Assembly: GCF_000003195.3 (NCBI RefSeq)
Contig: NC_012873.2
Span: 7,959,894 to 8,023,893 of the forward strand
DNA from: Sorghum bicolor
Lineage: Eukaryota > Streptophyta > Magnoliopsida > Poales > Poaceae
DNA length: 64,000 nt
Direction of reading: 5' to 3'
Shown: piece by piece, positions 44,629 through 58,400 of the stretch
Numbering within the stretch: position 1 is the stretch's first letter
Layout of the letters: every line of letters starts with the position of its first letter
The notes under the pieces: model-generated
The model's input: only the letters and a program-made list of their open reading frames with translations
Databases searched by the model: none
What the model was told of the DNA's origin: nothing
Position numbers and translations under genes: made by a program

Positions 44629-47600
44629 TCAACCCCGGTTTTTCCCCAGCAATCTCAGCTTATTAGCTCTTTCTTCTTCCTCCTCCATTTTCTTTCTGCG
44701 CAACGCTTCCTCTCTCTGCTTTTGTATCCTTTCCAGCTCCAAATATCGTTCCAGCTCTTTCTGCTCCTGCTCAAGAGCTACTTTTCTTTGAGCTTCCTCC
44801 ACTTTACGCCTGTTCTCTTCAAGCATTCTGTCCAACTCCTCCCTCTCTCTTCTTTCTTGTTCCTGTGAAGTTTGATTCAAATATATTTGAGTAGGGCCAT
44901 TGATTATTCGCAAGGTTCTTTGAATAAGAAATGTGTTTACAGTTCCGAAACACACAACAAAATGAAAGGATAAAATCACTTTCAAGGCTAAACTGGGGCA
45001 ACTACTATATATATGCATTAACGCATAGAAAACTACATCCTTGTGTTGAAGCAGAAAACATGACGACCCTGAATCAGTAACAGTTTGCTTATAACTAGAA
45101 AAGCAACCTGTTGCACCAAGCAAAAACCGTTCCTCAGCCTCCAGAGCACCTTCTATCAGTTAGGACCAAGGTTAATGTATCAAAGCTAGATATTCCATTG
45201 TCAACAACTTACTAGCTCTCTCGACCAAAAAAAAATGTAGCTACTGTTCTTATGAACAATAATCAGCTACAGAAAGCATACAGATACATAGAACTTACTG
45301 CTTTCTTCCTGGCTTCATGAAGAGCTGCTTCTTTCTCTTTTTGTAGCTGAGAGTCAACCTCATCAAATAACTTTCTAATACCCTCCTCAATTCGGCGTTC
45401 AATGTCAAGTTTCACCTCCTCAGAGTTCAGACGTTCCTCGACATTTTTTCTTATAGCTTCTTCGACTCTCCTAGCAAGCTCCTCTTCCAGCAACTTAAAT
45501 TCGGCTTCCTTTTGACGCCTGAAATTCAATACCAAATTATACAAGTGAACATAAAAGGGACTGGTTGGTACGTAGTATAGTAAGTATCACCATTTGCATA
45601 CACGAACAGCATAATGCTACTACATGAACTGACTTCATATAGTATTACGCCAACCAATCAATTCCAAAATAAATGTGCAACAATATGCTAACTGAAACAA
45701 GCAAAAAGTAGAACTATGAAAATGGGCATGATATGTGGAACCAAATTATTTGTGAACCAAGTTCTCAAGAGGAAAAACATCTATAAGGTGATAGGTTGGA
45801 TGTCGATGACATGATGTAAAATGGTGTTATGTGTGGCTGCCAAGAGGAATAGATCTATAAATAATAGCAGGACAAATAAGAGAAGCAATGAGCATGACAG
45901 AAACTTTACAAAGTAGGAGAGTTCAATTAAATGTTCTTTGCTTGATTAAAGAAGGTACCATGCTATTCCTATAATAATGCATGAACTGATAAGACATCAA
46001 TTATCTATACATACGTGTTGGTACACCTAATTTAGTCATATGCACTTTCTACATTTCATAAGTAATTAATGGAGTACATGCGTGCAAAAGTTCTTTCAAT
46101 TACAAAAGGGTAAATGATTCTAAGAAACAGCTAAGAAACCAGTTAGAACAGAGTTAAGAAACCTGTTTACTGGGCTGACTCAACGGTTATGGCATGTTGT
46201 AAAAAAGCCACAATCTAATCAGTTCAACTACTTAATCAGCCAGTTGCACTTTAAAGAAGTGTAGGCCCAACAACAGCAGGGAGAGGCTTGTGTCACAACA
46301 ATTACTAGTTATTATTACAATTCTTTTCAACACTCAAGAGAGCATATCATTATATTAAGGGAAAAAAACAGGGGGTAAAGAGCCCCTACAACACTCACAC
46401 CAACAACCACACATTATAGAGAGTTAGATTACATAAGAACCCAAAATGACTAGGAAACGACCTGTAATGGGTAGTCAGCCAAGCCTTATGGGCCGGAACA
46501 CAATATTGTAGACCCATTAGGGATAGGGTAAGGTATAAGATTAGATATCTTGCTTAGTAATCAAGTAAGCCTCTCTATATAAGGAGAGATGTATCAATCA
46601 AGCGAAGAAGAATATTGATCTATTAGGGTTAGTTCCCTTCCATCCCAGCTCTTTTGGTGCAGCTGCCACCTCTTGACTGGCGAGGTCACACTGCATGGAT
46701 TAGGCCATCTAGATCAAGGTTTGTGACACAACCTGAGAAGGAAACTAACACTATTCACCATCCAGCAGAAGGGCAAGATAGTAAATATCATTGGCCGCAG
46801 CTAGACCTCAGTTAACAACTCTCCAGCGAGCAACAAGGCTCTCCAGCCAACTTGGGAGAAACACCGTACAAAAACACAACGTTTACAATGTTTCTGAATC
46901 ATCCAGGATCCAAGGATGATGATGTAATTAAGCTCCTTTTTTGCCTGACCATCAAATCTCACTTCTACTCTTGCCAACCAATTGTCAAAGCAGACATCGT
47001 CTTGCTACTGAGAAAGAGCTTGAAGACCAAATTTCTGCTGCAGGTTAAACCAGAAATCCTGAGCAAAGACACAAGAGGTAAGCAAGTGGTTGATATACTC
47101 CGTTTCCTGATCACAGTGAGGGCAGTGTTCAGGATGTGGGAGGCCACACCAAGTGAGTCAATCAGTGGTCCAACACTTGTCATGAGCCATTAACCACATA
47201 AAAGAATTACAATTCCCTGGAGCCCATGATTTCCATATTCTCTCCCAAGAGCCATATGTCACCGCACCCTGAAATAAGCTCCTTTAAGCAGACTCGCTCC
47301 GTGCTGGCCATATATTGAAAAACAGCATATATGAATCTTTTACCCCAGGTTGCAAAGCCACCTCAAAGAGAATGTCCTCGAGCTCAAGGTATTTGGCAAT
47401 AACATCAATAGTACAGCACCTTGGATATTTGCAGTCTAATTGTGATAAGCACCACCTCCCAATACTGTGCGCTTGTTTGGCCTTCTGTAGGCAACCAAAG
47501 TCCAAAGTAAATAGCTGGGGCACCAACCACAAATCCGTTGCCCATGAAGCCAACAATCACTACAAAATAATGTGCGAGCAACATCACCAACTTCTGAAAT

Positions 47601-49995
47601 CACAGCCACAGAAAAGAAGGCACGGGGAGCATTAGTGGACCTGTATAGGAAAGCCAACCAAGGGCAAGGCTCTGTTTTTTTGTAACCACAGACATCTCAT
47701 CAATATTGCCAGCAAAGATTTTGAAGGTTAGAAATTCCCAGTCCACCAAGCTCTGGACAGAGACAGGTTTTGGTCCAAGCCACAAGCAATGGCCCATGGA
47801 TAATTCTCATCCTCACCAAAGGAAACCCCTTCCAATCCTATCAATCGCCTTAATGGCTCATGACAGGAGTTCCATAGCCATTGTCAAATACACCATCATC
47901 AATGTTAGCACAGACCAGACCAAGATCCTTGGGCTGGCGTGTGCTAAATGATCAGCTTTCCAGCCAAGGAGTTGTTCAGCTATCTTATCAATGATGGGAG
48001 ACTTTGTCAGTTTCTTCAAAGAGAGGCGAACTCCCAAATATTTTCAAGGAAAATATTGCAGCTCACATGGTAGCTGTTCTTCTGTATTTGTGAAGTCCGT
48101 CTCAGTGCACTAGATGGGAAAAACATTACTCTTCTGCACGTTAGTTTCACCCCAATACATCTCCAAAGAGGCCTAAAATATGTTGTCAAAAAGAGGTCTA
48201 AAATATGAAGGGTTAGACCCAACATCATTAGCAGATGGACCGAGGAAGAGGATGATGTCATCCGCAAAAGAGAAATCTGGTGTGGCAAAGCACAAGAGGC
48301 CTGACTGAGAATGTCATTATGAGGATGAAAGATATCTCTGGGTACTCCACTAAGAAGCACTAGTGTTAGGAAGAGAGGAGTAGCCCATCGATATTATCAC
48401 ACTAAACCATGCAAAATCCCATCTTTTTCATGACCACGAGGAAGGGCCTTGTGATCTCAAGCTTGAGGGTGATTGTAGAAATTAAGCCGTTTGTCGAACA
48501 AGCATCAAATTGTCTTCTACGAATTTCCCCTTTATGAATGCACCTCAATTGATAGAAACCCTTTGGTTTAACCGAGTAGCCGAACGATTTGCTTGAATCA
48601 GTGACCAATTTAGCATAGCTATGCACAAGACTTGGCAGCCAGAAGTTTTTCAATAACAACTTTTTCTTGAGGAGAAATATGGTGATTTTTGGTTGCTGAT
48701 CAAAATGAATTCAAATTATGTGGGACACCACAGCTAAGTTATCAAGCAGACTGTAAAGAGGCTAATGCTAGAAATGTCATTTTGTGTGCAAAACAGAATA
48801 ATTACTCCTAATAATATCTCAATATATGACTAAGAATTTAAGAGGGAACAAAAGATGAACATGCAAAGATAATAGCAACGTGTGTGTATAGGAGACAATA
48901 AAAGAAGATGGGTACCTTTTCTTTTCTTCTTCCATCCTTTGTTTTACAGTGGGGTTTATTTTCTCTGATACATGACTTGGACTGCCTGAGTTATTTTCTA
49001 ATGAACTTGTCGTGCTCCGACTTCTCTGTCTTTTGTGTCTCCTTGGAGATGGTGGGCTTCTATGCCTTCTTGGACTTGGTGAGTTGCTCCTATCCCATAG
49101 TGGAGAAGGAGACCGAGTTTTTCGCCTAAGGATAAGTTAAAAATTGAACTTTAAAACAGGAAAATACGGCAGCAGAAAAGCTTATAAGGTTAACTGATAT
49201 AATTAACTACTCCCTTCTTTTCAAATTATAAAATGTTTTAGCTTTTCTATATACAACATAGTTTATATCTAAGTGCACAGCAGAAGTTATGTATGTAGAA
49301 ATGCCAAAACATCTTATAATTTGGAACAGAGGGAGTACTACAAGTAGAGGGGTGGACATAGTATACTCTCCAACAGGAAAAAGGGTATCATTAGGAGAGG
49401 CTTGACCATTTTCATAATTTTGATGTGATTTAGTACCGCTATGTTTTAGTACTATCTGACTTCAGATGTTTTTCTTTGAAACCAGATCAGCCCTCATGTT
49501 CTGTTTGTTTTATCTATCCCATTGACAACATTTCACAAGGAAAAAAAGAAACATTTTCATTAAAAAATCCTATAGGACACCTTCCAAGCAAGCAAATCTG
49601 AGATCAGGAAAATAACAATGCAGAGAGCACCTGATGTCCGACCGAACACACTACTGTAAGATGGGAGGGTAATCATCGATAAGTGATTCATGTTTGCACA
49701 ACAGGACCTCCGTGAAGATCCGCTGAGGCAAACTAGCTGGGGTAATACATCGAACATCTATAAGCATATAAAACAGAAAAACAGAAAGAATTCAATCTAA
49801 GCTCTGACACAAAGAAACCTAGAGATAGAAACATAGAGATTGGGTGGGTGGATGGGTGGGTAGGCGGGGAGACGAGTACCGGGAGGCATAAGGGGAGCGG
49901 CTCCGATCTCGTCTGTTTCTCCGGCTGGCGTACCGCGGAGGAGGGGAGCCTCGCCGGCGGAAGGGCGGAGGCGACCGGGAAATCTCTCTACGCAT
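44629..49995 (-). CDS. ARGLU1-like arginine/glutamate-rich nuclear protein
   Basis: Four exons: 49880-49995, 48916-49125, 45299-45518, 44629-44862; 260 codons with stop, GT-AG introns, phases consistent. The first 110 residues are an RS-type region (MRREISRSPPPFRRRGSPPP, then RHRSPPSPRRHKRQRSRS). The remainder is a long charged coiled coil of Arg, Lys and Glu (VKQRMEEEKKRRQKEAEFKL to ANKLRLLGKNRG). This two-part layout is characteristic of ARGLU1, a nuclear co-regulator and splicing factor in animals; plant homologues are presumed splicing-related. I chose ATG 49995; an in-frame ATG at 50124 would add 43 poorly conserved-looking residues. Intron 2 is 3.4 kb and holds a LINE relic; intron 1 holds a Stowaway. 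Confidence 0.88.
46310..48330 (-). mobile_element. degenerate LINE inside ARGLU1-like intron 2
   Basis: On the minus strand, broken frames encode FSFADDIILFLG (about 48240-48280, the RT active site) and KYLGVRLSLKKLTK (about 48015-48060). They continue with the zinc-finger segment HCPHCDQETEYINHLLTSCVF (about 47065-47160). Many stops and shifts are present. The 3' end is recognisable near 46321-46362 (minus strand CCCTTAATATAATGATATGC... GTGTTGAAAAG), resembling the LINE tail at 57200. It is transcribed in the same direction as the host gene and must be removed by splicing. Confidence 0.8.
46464..46700. other. possible solo-LTR-like segment inside the intron
   Basis: The stretch TGTAATGGGTAGTCAGCC... 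CTCTCTATATAAGGAGAG... ATGTATCAATCAAG looks like a short LTR with a TATA box. No clean CA end or target duplication could be identified, so this is tentative. Confidence 0.25.
49210..49335. mobile_element. Stowaway-like MITE in ARGLU1-like intron 1
   Basis: It begins CTCCCTTCTTTTCAAATTAT and ends ATAATTTGGAACAGAGGGAG with TA outside (49208-49209 and 49336-49337). 126 bp; the ends are imperfect inverted repeats. Confidence 0.8.
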
Positions 49996-52496
49996 CAGAC
50001 CTTGTGCCTCTACTCCGCCCTCGGCTTTGGATTGTTTCAGTTTGAGGGGCGCGCCCGTGTCCGCGAGGGGAAATGGGAGACAGCAGGTTTGCCTTTGGTT
50101 TAGGTCGACATGAGGCGTTAGCATCTACGACGTTTTGCAATTAAGCTTTGTATTTGACTAATTTGCTAAAAAACTCAAATTGAGCTATCCAATGGTTTTG
50201 CATTTGAGTTTTGCATTTTGGCAAAGTTAGTAAATGAGGGAAGAAACTTAGCATTTTTGCCAAACCTCGGACGACTTTGCAAAGACCGATCGGTCTCTCC
50301 TCCCACGCGGTTTCCGGTCTCCCACGCGTCTCCGACTACTATTCGTGCCATATAGGGGAAACTTCCATCGCGACATATCGCGACACAAAGTCCGATCGGC
50401 CTCTGACTCCTCTTCACGACACAAAGTCTCACCACGCGCCGCCGTCCGCCTCGCGACAGAAACACCTTCATACGTGCCGTCCGCTGCCGTAGTCGGAGAA
50501 TCGCGCCGCCTGAGGCCATAAGTTCAAGGCTGCCCTCCGTCCCTGCTACGTCTGAGGCTATACATTTGGTTTTGTCAACTCAATTTTGCCAAAAACCATT
50601 AGAGACACTCAATTTTGGGACTTGGCATATTGATTTAAGACTTAACAAACTCCTTGTTTTGCAAAACAAAAATTACAAAACCGTTTGAGATGCTCTGTTT
50701 GATTTGATGTAAAGTATTTTTAGGGTTTCAAAAAATATTTTAATTTTATAAAATACTTTAAGTTTAGAGTGCCTTAAAGTATTTAAATGTAATAATTTTT
50801 TTAGTTTTGGAGAGTACAATATATTAGTATTTTTATAGAACAACTCTAAGAAAAAGACCGGATTAGATTTAGAAAGATTGATTAATCAATCATACCGCTA
50901 AATCGTTTTGTAGATAGAAAAACGTCTCTAAGAAAATTCTTTAAATTTAGGTTCGAGCTATTTGATTTTTTAATGCTTTTAGGCTTTTTAAAAGCGAAAC
51001 AATTTTCCATGAAGCAAAAGTTCTAGGAAGCTTCTACCTTCTGAAAAGTCCAAAAACTCTTAGAAAAGCCTAACTTTCAGAGATTGTTTGGATTCTCTCC
51101 TTCAAACTTTAGAGCTAAAGGTATAAATAGATGATCTAAAGTTAATCTAAACTTTAGCACACATCATATCAGAGCATTAGATCTAAAAAACATAGCTAAA
51201 GTGCTCTAAAAATTTTAGAGCTAAAAAGTTTAGAGAAGATGATCCAAATAAATCTTTAATAACTCTTCAACCTAAAAAAACCGCTTGCTAAAGTTGGATA
51301 TGCAATTTCGCTCGCTTGACGGAAACATAGCTAAAGTGCTCTAAAAATTTTAGAGCTAAAAAGTTTAGAGAAGATGATCCAAATAAATCTTTAATAACTC
51401 TTCAACCTAAAAAAACCGCTTGCTAAAGTTGGATATGCAATTTCGCTCGCTTGACGGCTCATTCTCACATGTTGCGCACCTTGCCGCGCAGACACCTTCC
51501 GCAGTGACAACAACCTCTACAAATATTTTTCTTTGCCTCATAGATTAATGAGGATATAGTTGCAAAGGGATGTGATATTATGGTCCTCATTGTATCCGAA
51601 AAGTCGTAAGGATTAACAAGGAAAGTAGACTCACAACCTTTTTTTTTCACCCACCATTTGGACCAAGGTCCTAGATGGTGTATGGCTATCAAAGAAGCTT
51701 ATAAGAGCCAGGAGCTATACTTTTTTAACCCTACAGAGATCAAATAAAAAAATAGTTTAAATTAAGTTTCATATGAATGAGTTGGGGAACCTGATAAAGA
51801 TGATAAGAGAGATCTAACACTCGACAGAAATTTTATTATTAACATCTACATAAACTATTCGCATCTATCACTTGATCCGTGAGTCATGAGCACCAAGACA
51901 TAAAAAGCATATTTGTAGCTGCATCTGGATGCTCGCATGGAGACATATAGCGTACTACTCTGTACTCTCTCCATTCATTTACATAAAAACTACTAATATT
52001 TATAATATAAAAATAAAATTTCATTAAATTTAATTAAATTAATTATGAATTATATTTTGGTAGTAAACATAGTTAGAGATATAAATATAAATATTATTTA
52101 TTATAAGCATGTTTAAAATTAAATTGCTTTGACCTGGACTTATTGTACAATTCTCATAGTTGTTGCATCTTTTGATAAAACAAATCCGAATTGACGGTGC
52201 TGCCTGCTTTTTCGTTGAATTTTTGTTGGGTGGCCGAAGCGAAGCCCGACTTGCCCACCCGGCCACCCCCCACCCCCACCTCATCATAAACCCAAACTAA
52301 ACAAACATCACTGACGCCGCGCGCCCCACCTACCCCTCGGCCCCCGCCCTCCTCGCCCAGTGGGTCGGTCCTCCGCATCTCCCATCTCCCATCCCTCGTG
52401 TTCTCCCGCTTCCGCCTCCCCTCCGATCTCCTCCGCCGCATCCACCTCCCCCGAACCCTAGACCCACTCGCGCGCGCCCATTGGCCTCCGGTCGCC
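49996..52496. other. divergent promoter region of the ARGLU1-like and PDC-E2 genes
   Basis: The two genes point away from each other, so both promoters lie here. The part next to 49996 is the 5' UTR and promoter of the ARGLU1-like gene; the C-rich stretch 52250-52496 is the 5' UTR and promoter of E2. Between them are AT-rich sequence and the exact tandem duplication at 51188-51457. No further gene is recognised. Confidence 0.6.
51188..51457. repeat. two-copy tandem duplication, 135-bp unit
   Basis: AAACATAGCTAAAGTGCTCT through TTCGCTCGCTTGACGG occurs at 51188-51322 and again at 51323-51457 with no difference that I can see. It is non-coding. The lack of divergence points to a recent event or an assembly duplication. 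Confidence 0.9.
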
Positions 52497-55400
52497 ATGT
52501 CCGCCGCTCATCTTCTCCGTCACTCCCGCAAGGTCTGTCTGTGTGCATGTCCCCCCCCCCCTCCCCCTTTCCATGGTAAATCAATCAATTAATGTGTTCG
52601 ATCTGTCCGATCTTATGCGGGTAATCGCGCCGATGCTTCCTCTCCGCGTGTTGTAAATGTTGATGGATTTTCGCAAGTGGGGGAGGGAATAGTAATCTAT
52701 AGATTTTTCTCCCCCGGCTGGCGGCTGCTGCGCTGCTAGTAATCTGGGCGCCAATCGCTCGTGGACGTGGGCTTCCGTGCCGATGCATTCTGTAACTAAC
52801 CATGCTGTTCGATCTTCGATCCGTGCTGCATGTTTGTGTAATTACGTCCACTCGATCCCACGGAAAGTGTACCAGTCGTGTTTTTTTGCAGTTTATCATG
52901 TCATAAACTGGAGATTCCAGCCAGCCTGTTTTGCGCCCCCCACCCCCCAACCAAAAAAAAAGAGAGAGAGTGTGTTGGTTGGAGGATCAGTTTGGATTGT
53001 AAAGTAGAGGTGTTGCAACTGTCGTGACATTGACTGGTTGCTTTGACATAAACCTAGGCTATGACTGTGCCCTCTTGCATGTTGTTCTCACTTATCATTT
53101 ATTTCTGCACTCCTTTTGTGGGTTGCCATCGCTCCAGCTAGGTTTCTTAAGAACTTTTTCTGCACTCCTTTCATGGGCTGCCATCGCTTCAGCTAGGTTT
53201 GTTAAGGACTTGTTCACATGCAACAGCATAGTGCGCATCCCTCAGTTCGGTAGATTCCATGTACCCTGTTTCATGTGTTTTTATTTTATACTAAATTGAG
53301 TTTACCATGTAATCTACCATTCTGTTTCTACCTGATGTTTATTTCTTCCTTCAATTCTACAGCTGCGGAGTTTGCAAAATGCTGTGGGTTGTGAGAATTT
53401 TAGTCTTGTTCGGCATTTCTCCAGCGGTTCCGGATCCGTTATCGCCAAGGAAAATGGTATTTGCTATCATTCTCATCTATCTTTTATTTTCTCTTTCCCC
53501 TTTTTCAGTGACCCATTTCTGAGGAGGTCAATAGCATCTGTAATGTGTCCACTGAACTAGATTGGGGAATGCAGATGCTTGTTCAGGCTACATGCTATCT
53601 GATAAACTATTTATTCTATCCAAAAGGCATATTGATTTATTTATTGATATACTTGTGCTATTGTTTTGGTTATTGATCATGCCTCTTAATATCATCGATG
53701 TAGACATGTACACCACCTTATGTTGCGGGTACACTTATATTAGATGCTTTAGAAATTCGTCCATGTTCTTTCCAGTCAGCCTGGATTCAGTTATGTGATA
53801 TAGAAGCATCATTAATTGGTTTTTCTCACATTTTTGCAAATAGCATGAAGTGGTAAAACTATAATTTGATTTGGTATTTTCATTTCATATTATGTCACCA
53901 TCTGTATTATTATTGTTATTCACACTAAGCTTTGGATTTTGGAGTTGATATTTTGATACTTCCATTTCATGACATGCGAGTGTCTGATTTATCACCTTAT
54001 TATTTTTGGACTTCTGGCGTGAACCTGTTTCAGGAAGTAGTTGTTTTGATTTCTGAGGGAACGTGTACAGTGAATAGTTCTCATTTATTGCATGCCCTTC
54101 ATTGTTGCCATTGAAAATGTCATGCCTCTGGTTGCGTCAGGTGTTGGAAAAAGAACCAGAGGTACCAGATTTTCCCAGCATAACCAGCCTGCAAAAGAGC
54201 TCGAGACATTCTCACTAGGAGTAAATGGAAGCTGCACTTGGAGAAGAGCATCCAACAGCCTTACCCCAAGTGCTGCTAGCAGGCTCAATGGTTCATTCTC
54301 ATGGTATGCATCTTTCTAACCTGTTATTCTTAGCTTATAGAGATGTATTGGAATGCATCAAATGCAAACTACATTAAAGTGGAAAATGAGAACTAGAAAT
54401 ACTGACCATTGGATCTCTCACGGAAGTTCATTAAAATATTTGAAAATACCCCTGGCTTATTCCACTATAAGCCTGATCCACAATTTAATGCACACACAAA
54501 TGGCAATTGGCTCTGCTGTAGAACTATAGAACTCAATCTAATCTGATGAATAATATTGAAGTTTATAATGCTCAGTATTAATTTTAGTTCCCTCCAGATA
54601 TGCCCTGACCTTGATGTTCCAGTCAGGTCTTGGTAAATACTCTGAAGCTGTTTTGACATTTTTTTTGGTTATTTATTGGCAGTGGACAGGTAGTTTCAGC
54701 TCGTCCATTCTCAAGTAGTGCAGGTACTGTCCGTTTGTTATACTTTTTACGCTTTTAATTGGGAAACCTTATTGTTATGGCTAGTATATTTCTAAGTGGA
54801 TCAAGTCCCTTCAAGAAATATTTGCAAAAATGCAGGGTTACTTTCAAATGCTTGTACAGAATTTGCATTTGCTGGCGTTCTGTTTCACTTCTTTCATAAA
54901 GTTGCTCCTCTCTGTATCCTGTCTTTTCAATGTCTCATTTGTTCATCCATGCACATGTTAATCTGTATTCCGTCACTACAAGTACAAACACAGCCAGATG
55001 ACTCAGATCCCTCACTGCACCCCACCCACCCATTTTTCTGTTGAACTTTGGATGCAGTTTTGTCCTGCCAGCAAAGCTTTTAGCTTGTTTGCATTGCATT
55101 GGCAAATTTTAGTATCTTCCAATATTGGGTGTGGTGTCTGCATCTCTTTGTTTCCTATCTTGAATGCTTTAATTCCATTGGCAAAAGCATGGTCTTATGC
55201 TTTCTGTATTAACATACTGTGCTTATTCCAGACCTGCCTCCACATCAAGAAATTGGCATGCCGTCTCTTTCGCCTACAATGACTGAGGTATATTTGTCAC
55301 CCAAAAATAATTACTACAAACTGAATGATAGCTGAACTGAAACCTGTATTGCTGCTTGTCTTTATTCTGTAAAATTCTTTGTAGGGAAACATTGCCAAGT

Positions 55401-58400
55401 GGCTTAAGAAGGAAGGAGACAAGGTCTCCCCTGGTGAGGTTCTCTGTGAGGTGGAAACTGTAAGTTTCTTATAATTTACAGAAGAGATGGAACATATGTT
55501 AACTTTATTTATTTTTACTTAAGCTGCAGCAGAACCAAATAACATTTGAGTGAATTTCTGGTGATCAGGATAAAGCCACTGTGGAGATGGAGTGCATGGA
55601 AGAGGGCTATCTTGCTAAGATTGTTCAAGGAGATGGTGCAAAGGAGATTAAAGTTGGCGAGGTACATATTTACTGACTGAAGAATAAATATGATTTTGAG
55701 ACATCAGTTATCAGTTTAATAATAATTTGTCCCATTCTTTTCTCTTAGGTCATTGCTATAACTGTGGAAGAAGAGGGTGACATTGAGAAGTTTAAGGATT
55801 ATAAGCCGTCATCTTCAGCTGAACCTGTAGCTCCTGCTGAATCAAAGGCTCAACCAGAACCATCCCAGCCGAAGGTGGAGGAAAAAAAGCTTACCCAGGC
55901 TCCTGAGGCCAAGGCCCCGAAGATTGAAGATGCTTCTCAATCTGGAGATCGTATATTTGCCAGCCCTCTTGCCCGTAAACTGGCTGAAGATAACAATGTC
56001 AGTTCTTGTCATGTCATCTGTATTGATAGTTTTGATGAATATAGTAGTTAATGTTGAGGGTTTAACAGGTCCCACTATCAAGTGTGAAAGGTACTGGTCC
56101 TGATGGGCGTATTTTGAAGGCAGATATTGAAGATTACTTGGGTGAGTTATTACTTCTCTGGTTGAAAACATTTGATCTCTTGTAAGTTCTAAGCTTATGC
56201 ATTTGTACTGCCAAGTTAAATTTGGGTGTCTTCCCCATTGAAGTACCTGCCATGATTGATATATAGTGTTATTGTGTTCTGTTTAGTTCGCTGGAATTTT
56301 TCTAGATGGCCCAGTATTGTATTCCCCTTGCTAACTGCCTGTTGTTGATTGTTGTATATGGTGTGTTCTAGTTGTTGAGCCTGATTCTTTAGATTATAAC
56401 CTGTGTCAGATTCTCTATATTGGAACCTTTAAGGATTCATACTAGAATTTTGAACCACACAAAACTGAGATTCTGCTTTGGCATTGTGGTAGTCACACTT
56501 GCTGGAACCACTTTTAACAGTTCATTGTTTGTTTAACAGATTTTTAAAACCACATTTCAAATCAAGTATTTCTGCTTTCTAAATAATAACTGGATCGTGA
56601 TAAGAGAGAATTTTGTGTGAGAAAAAATAGGGAAACATTGACCTTTGCATGACAGGTTTTACTAGAGTTTAATCTGATTTGCCAAACATGGTGCCAAGAA
56701 TTTCAAGACTGTTTGTGCAGCAGCCTGGCAAAATAAGCTCAACCCAAGTGTAAACTAGCCCTAAGTGGCGCCATCACATGCTTTTGCTTCCATGCAGGGT
56801 TACGCTAGTTAGATTCTGCAGAGAAAAGTTCAGTTCACTCAGTTGTTTCCCTGAATCCTTGTTACACTTGTTTAGTTACTTGATTATTTCACTTTAGTAG
56901 GTTATACTCCCTCCATCCCAAATTGTAAGTCATTCCAAGAATCTTGGAGAGTCAAAGCATTTTTAAGTTTGACCAAAATTATAGAGAGAAATATTAAGAT
57001 CTGTAACATAAAGTGAGTATACTATAAAAATATAATTAAGGAAGAATCTAATGATACATAGTTGGTATCATAATAATAATTATTTTATCATATAAATTTG
57101 GTCAAACTTAGGATAGTTTGACTCTCCAAGATTCTTGGAATGACTTACAATTTGAGATGGTAATGTTCCTCACTACATCATGATTGTTGCATCTTATTTT
57201 TTTCTCGAACACGCAGGAGAGCTGCGTATCATTGTATTAATAGAAGAAGATTGTTGCATCTTATTTCATTTGTGTAATAAACTTGTAATAATATCCCATG
57301 TTTTCGCATTTTGGTTTCATTTAGCTGAACCAACTGTAATCTAACTTCTGATTACCCTTGGTGTTAATGAAACTTCTGTAGCCAAGGGTGGGACGAGGGA
57401 GGCTTTTGCAGCTCCAGGGTTAGGTTATATTGATATTCCAAATGCACAGATAAGAAAGGTAATTTTTGATGACCAGATTGTTAGGCAGCATTTTCATATT
57501 AGATGCTAACAGCCTGAGAATGTGTTGACCTTTTGTTCAGGTTACCGCGAACCGCTTGCTACAATCAAAACAGACCATTCCTCATTACTACTTGACAGTA
57601 GATGCACGTGTTGACAAACTTGTCAAGTATGTTTCTAGCCTAATTTGTGATTTACAGAGCTCTTTTCGTTGGTGGAACAGCATTGATTCATTTATTACTT
57701 CTAACTATGAGTACCTTGTGTCATTCTAATCCACAGGTTGCGAGGTGAACTGAACCCGCTGCAGGATGCTGCTGGTGGAAAGAAAATATCAATTAATGAT
57801 CTTGTCATCAAGGTAATTGTGGGTTCTCCCTTTTGGTCTGGTATTCTATTGTGCACTTAGTTTTGTTTTTGTTATCTGTACTGATATTCTATTAATTTCC
57901 TCTCTACTGTGCAGTAATGAATGTCTTTATTTGGTATGCAGGCTGCAGCTTTGGCTCTTCGAAAGGTCCCACAGTGTAACAGCTCATGGATGAATGATTT
58001 TATTCGCCAGTAAGTTCCGATGGTTCATTTGTACTGGGAAGATATTTTATTATCTCGTAGCCTAGAACAGTTAAATATGACACTTATTTCTGGTACAGAT
58101 ACCACAATGTAAACATCAACGTGGCCGTTCAGACTGAACATGGATTGTTTGTTCCAGTAATTAGGGTAAGCTACTCCAAATATTTCCTATGTGTTCTTTC
58201 TGTTGTTTGTAACTTTTGGAGAAATTCTAACTTCTACTTATGCTGCAGGATGCAGACAAGAAGGGACTTGGTACAATTGCTGAGGAGGTGAAGCAGTTGG
58301 CTCAAAAAGCAAGAGATAATAGCTTAAAACCAGCAGATTACGAAGTATGTTGTGCATACTAAGTGTGCTAAGCTGGAAAGTAGAAATGAGAAAAAATCAT

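Noticed and set aside
48402..48659. 85-codon minus-strand frame in the ARGLU1-like intron as an alternative exon
   Set aside because: It lies next to the LINE relic, does not continue the charged coiled-coil pattern, and the flanking exons already join in phase.
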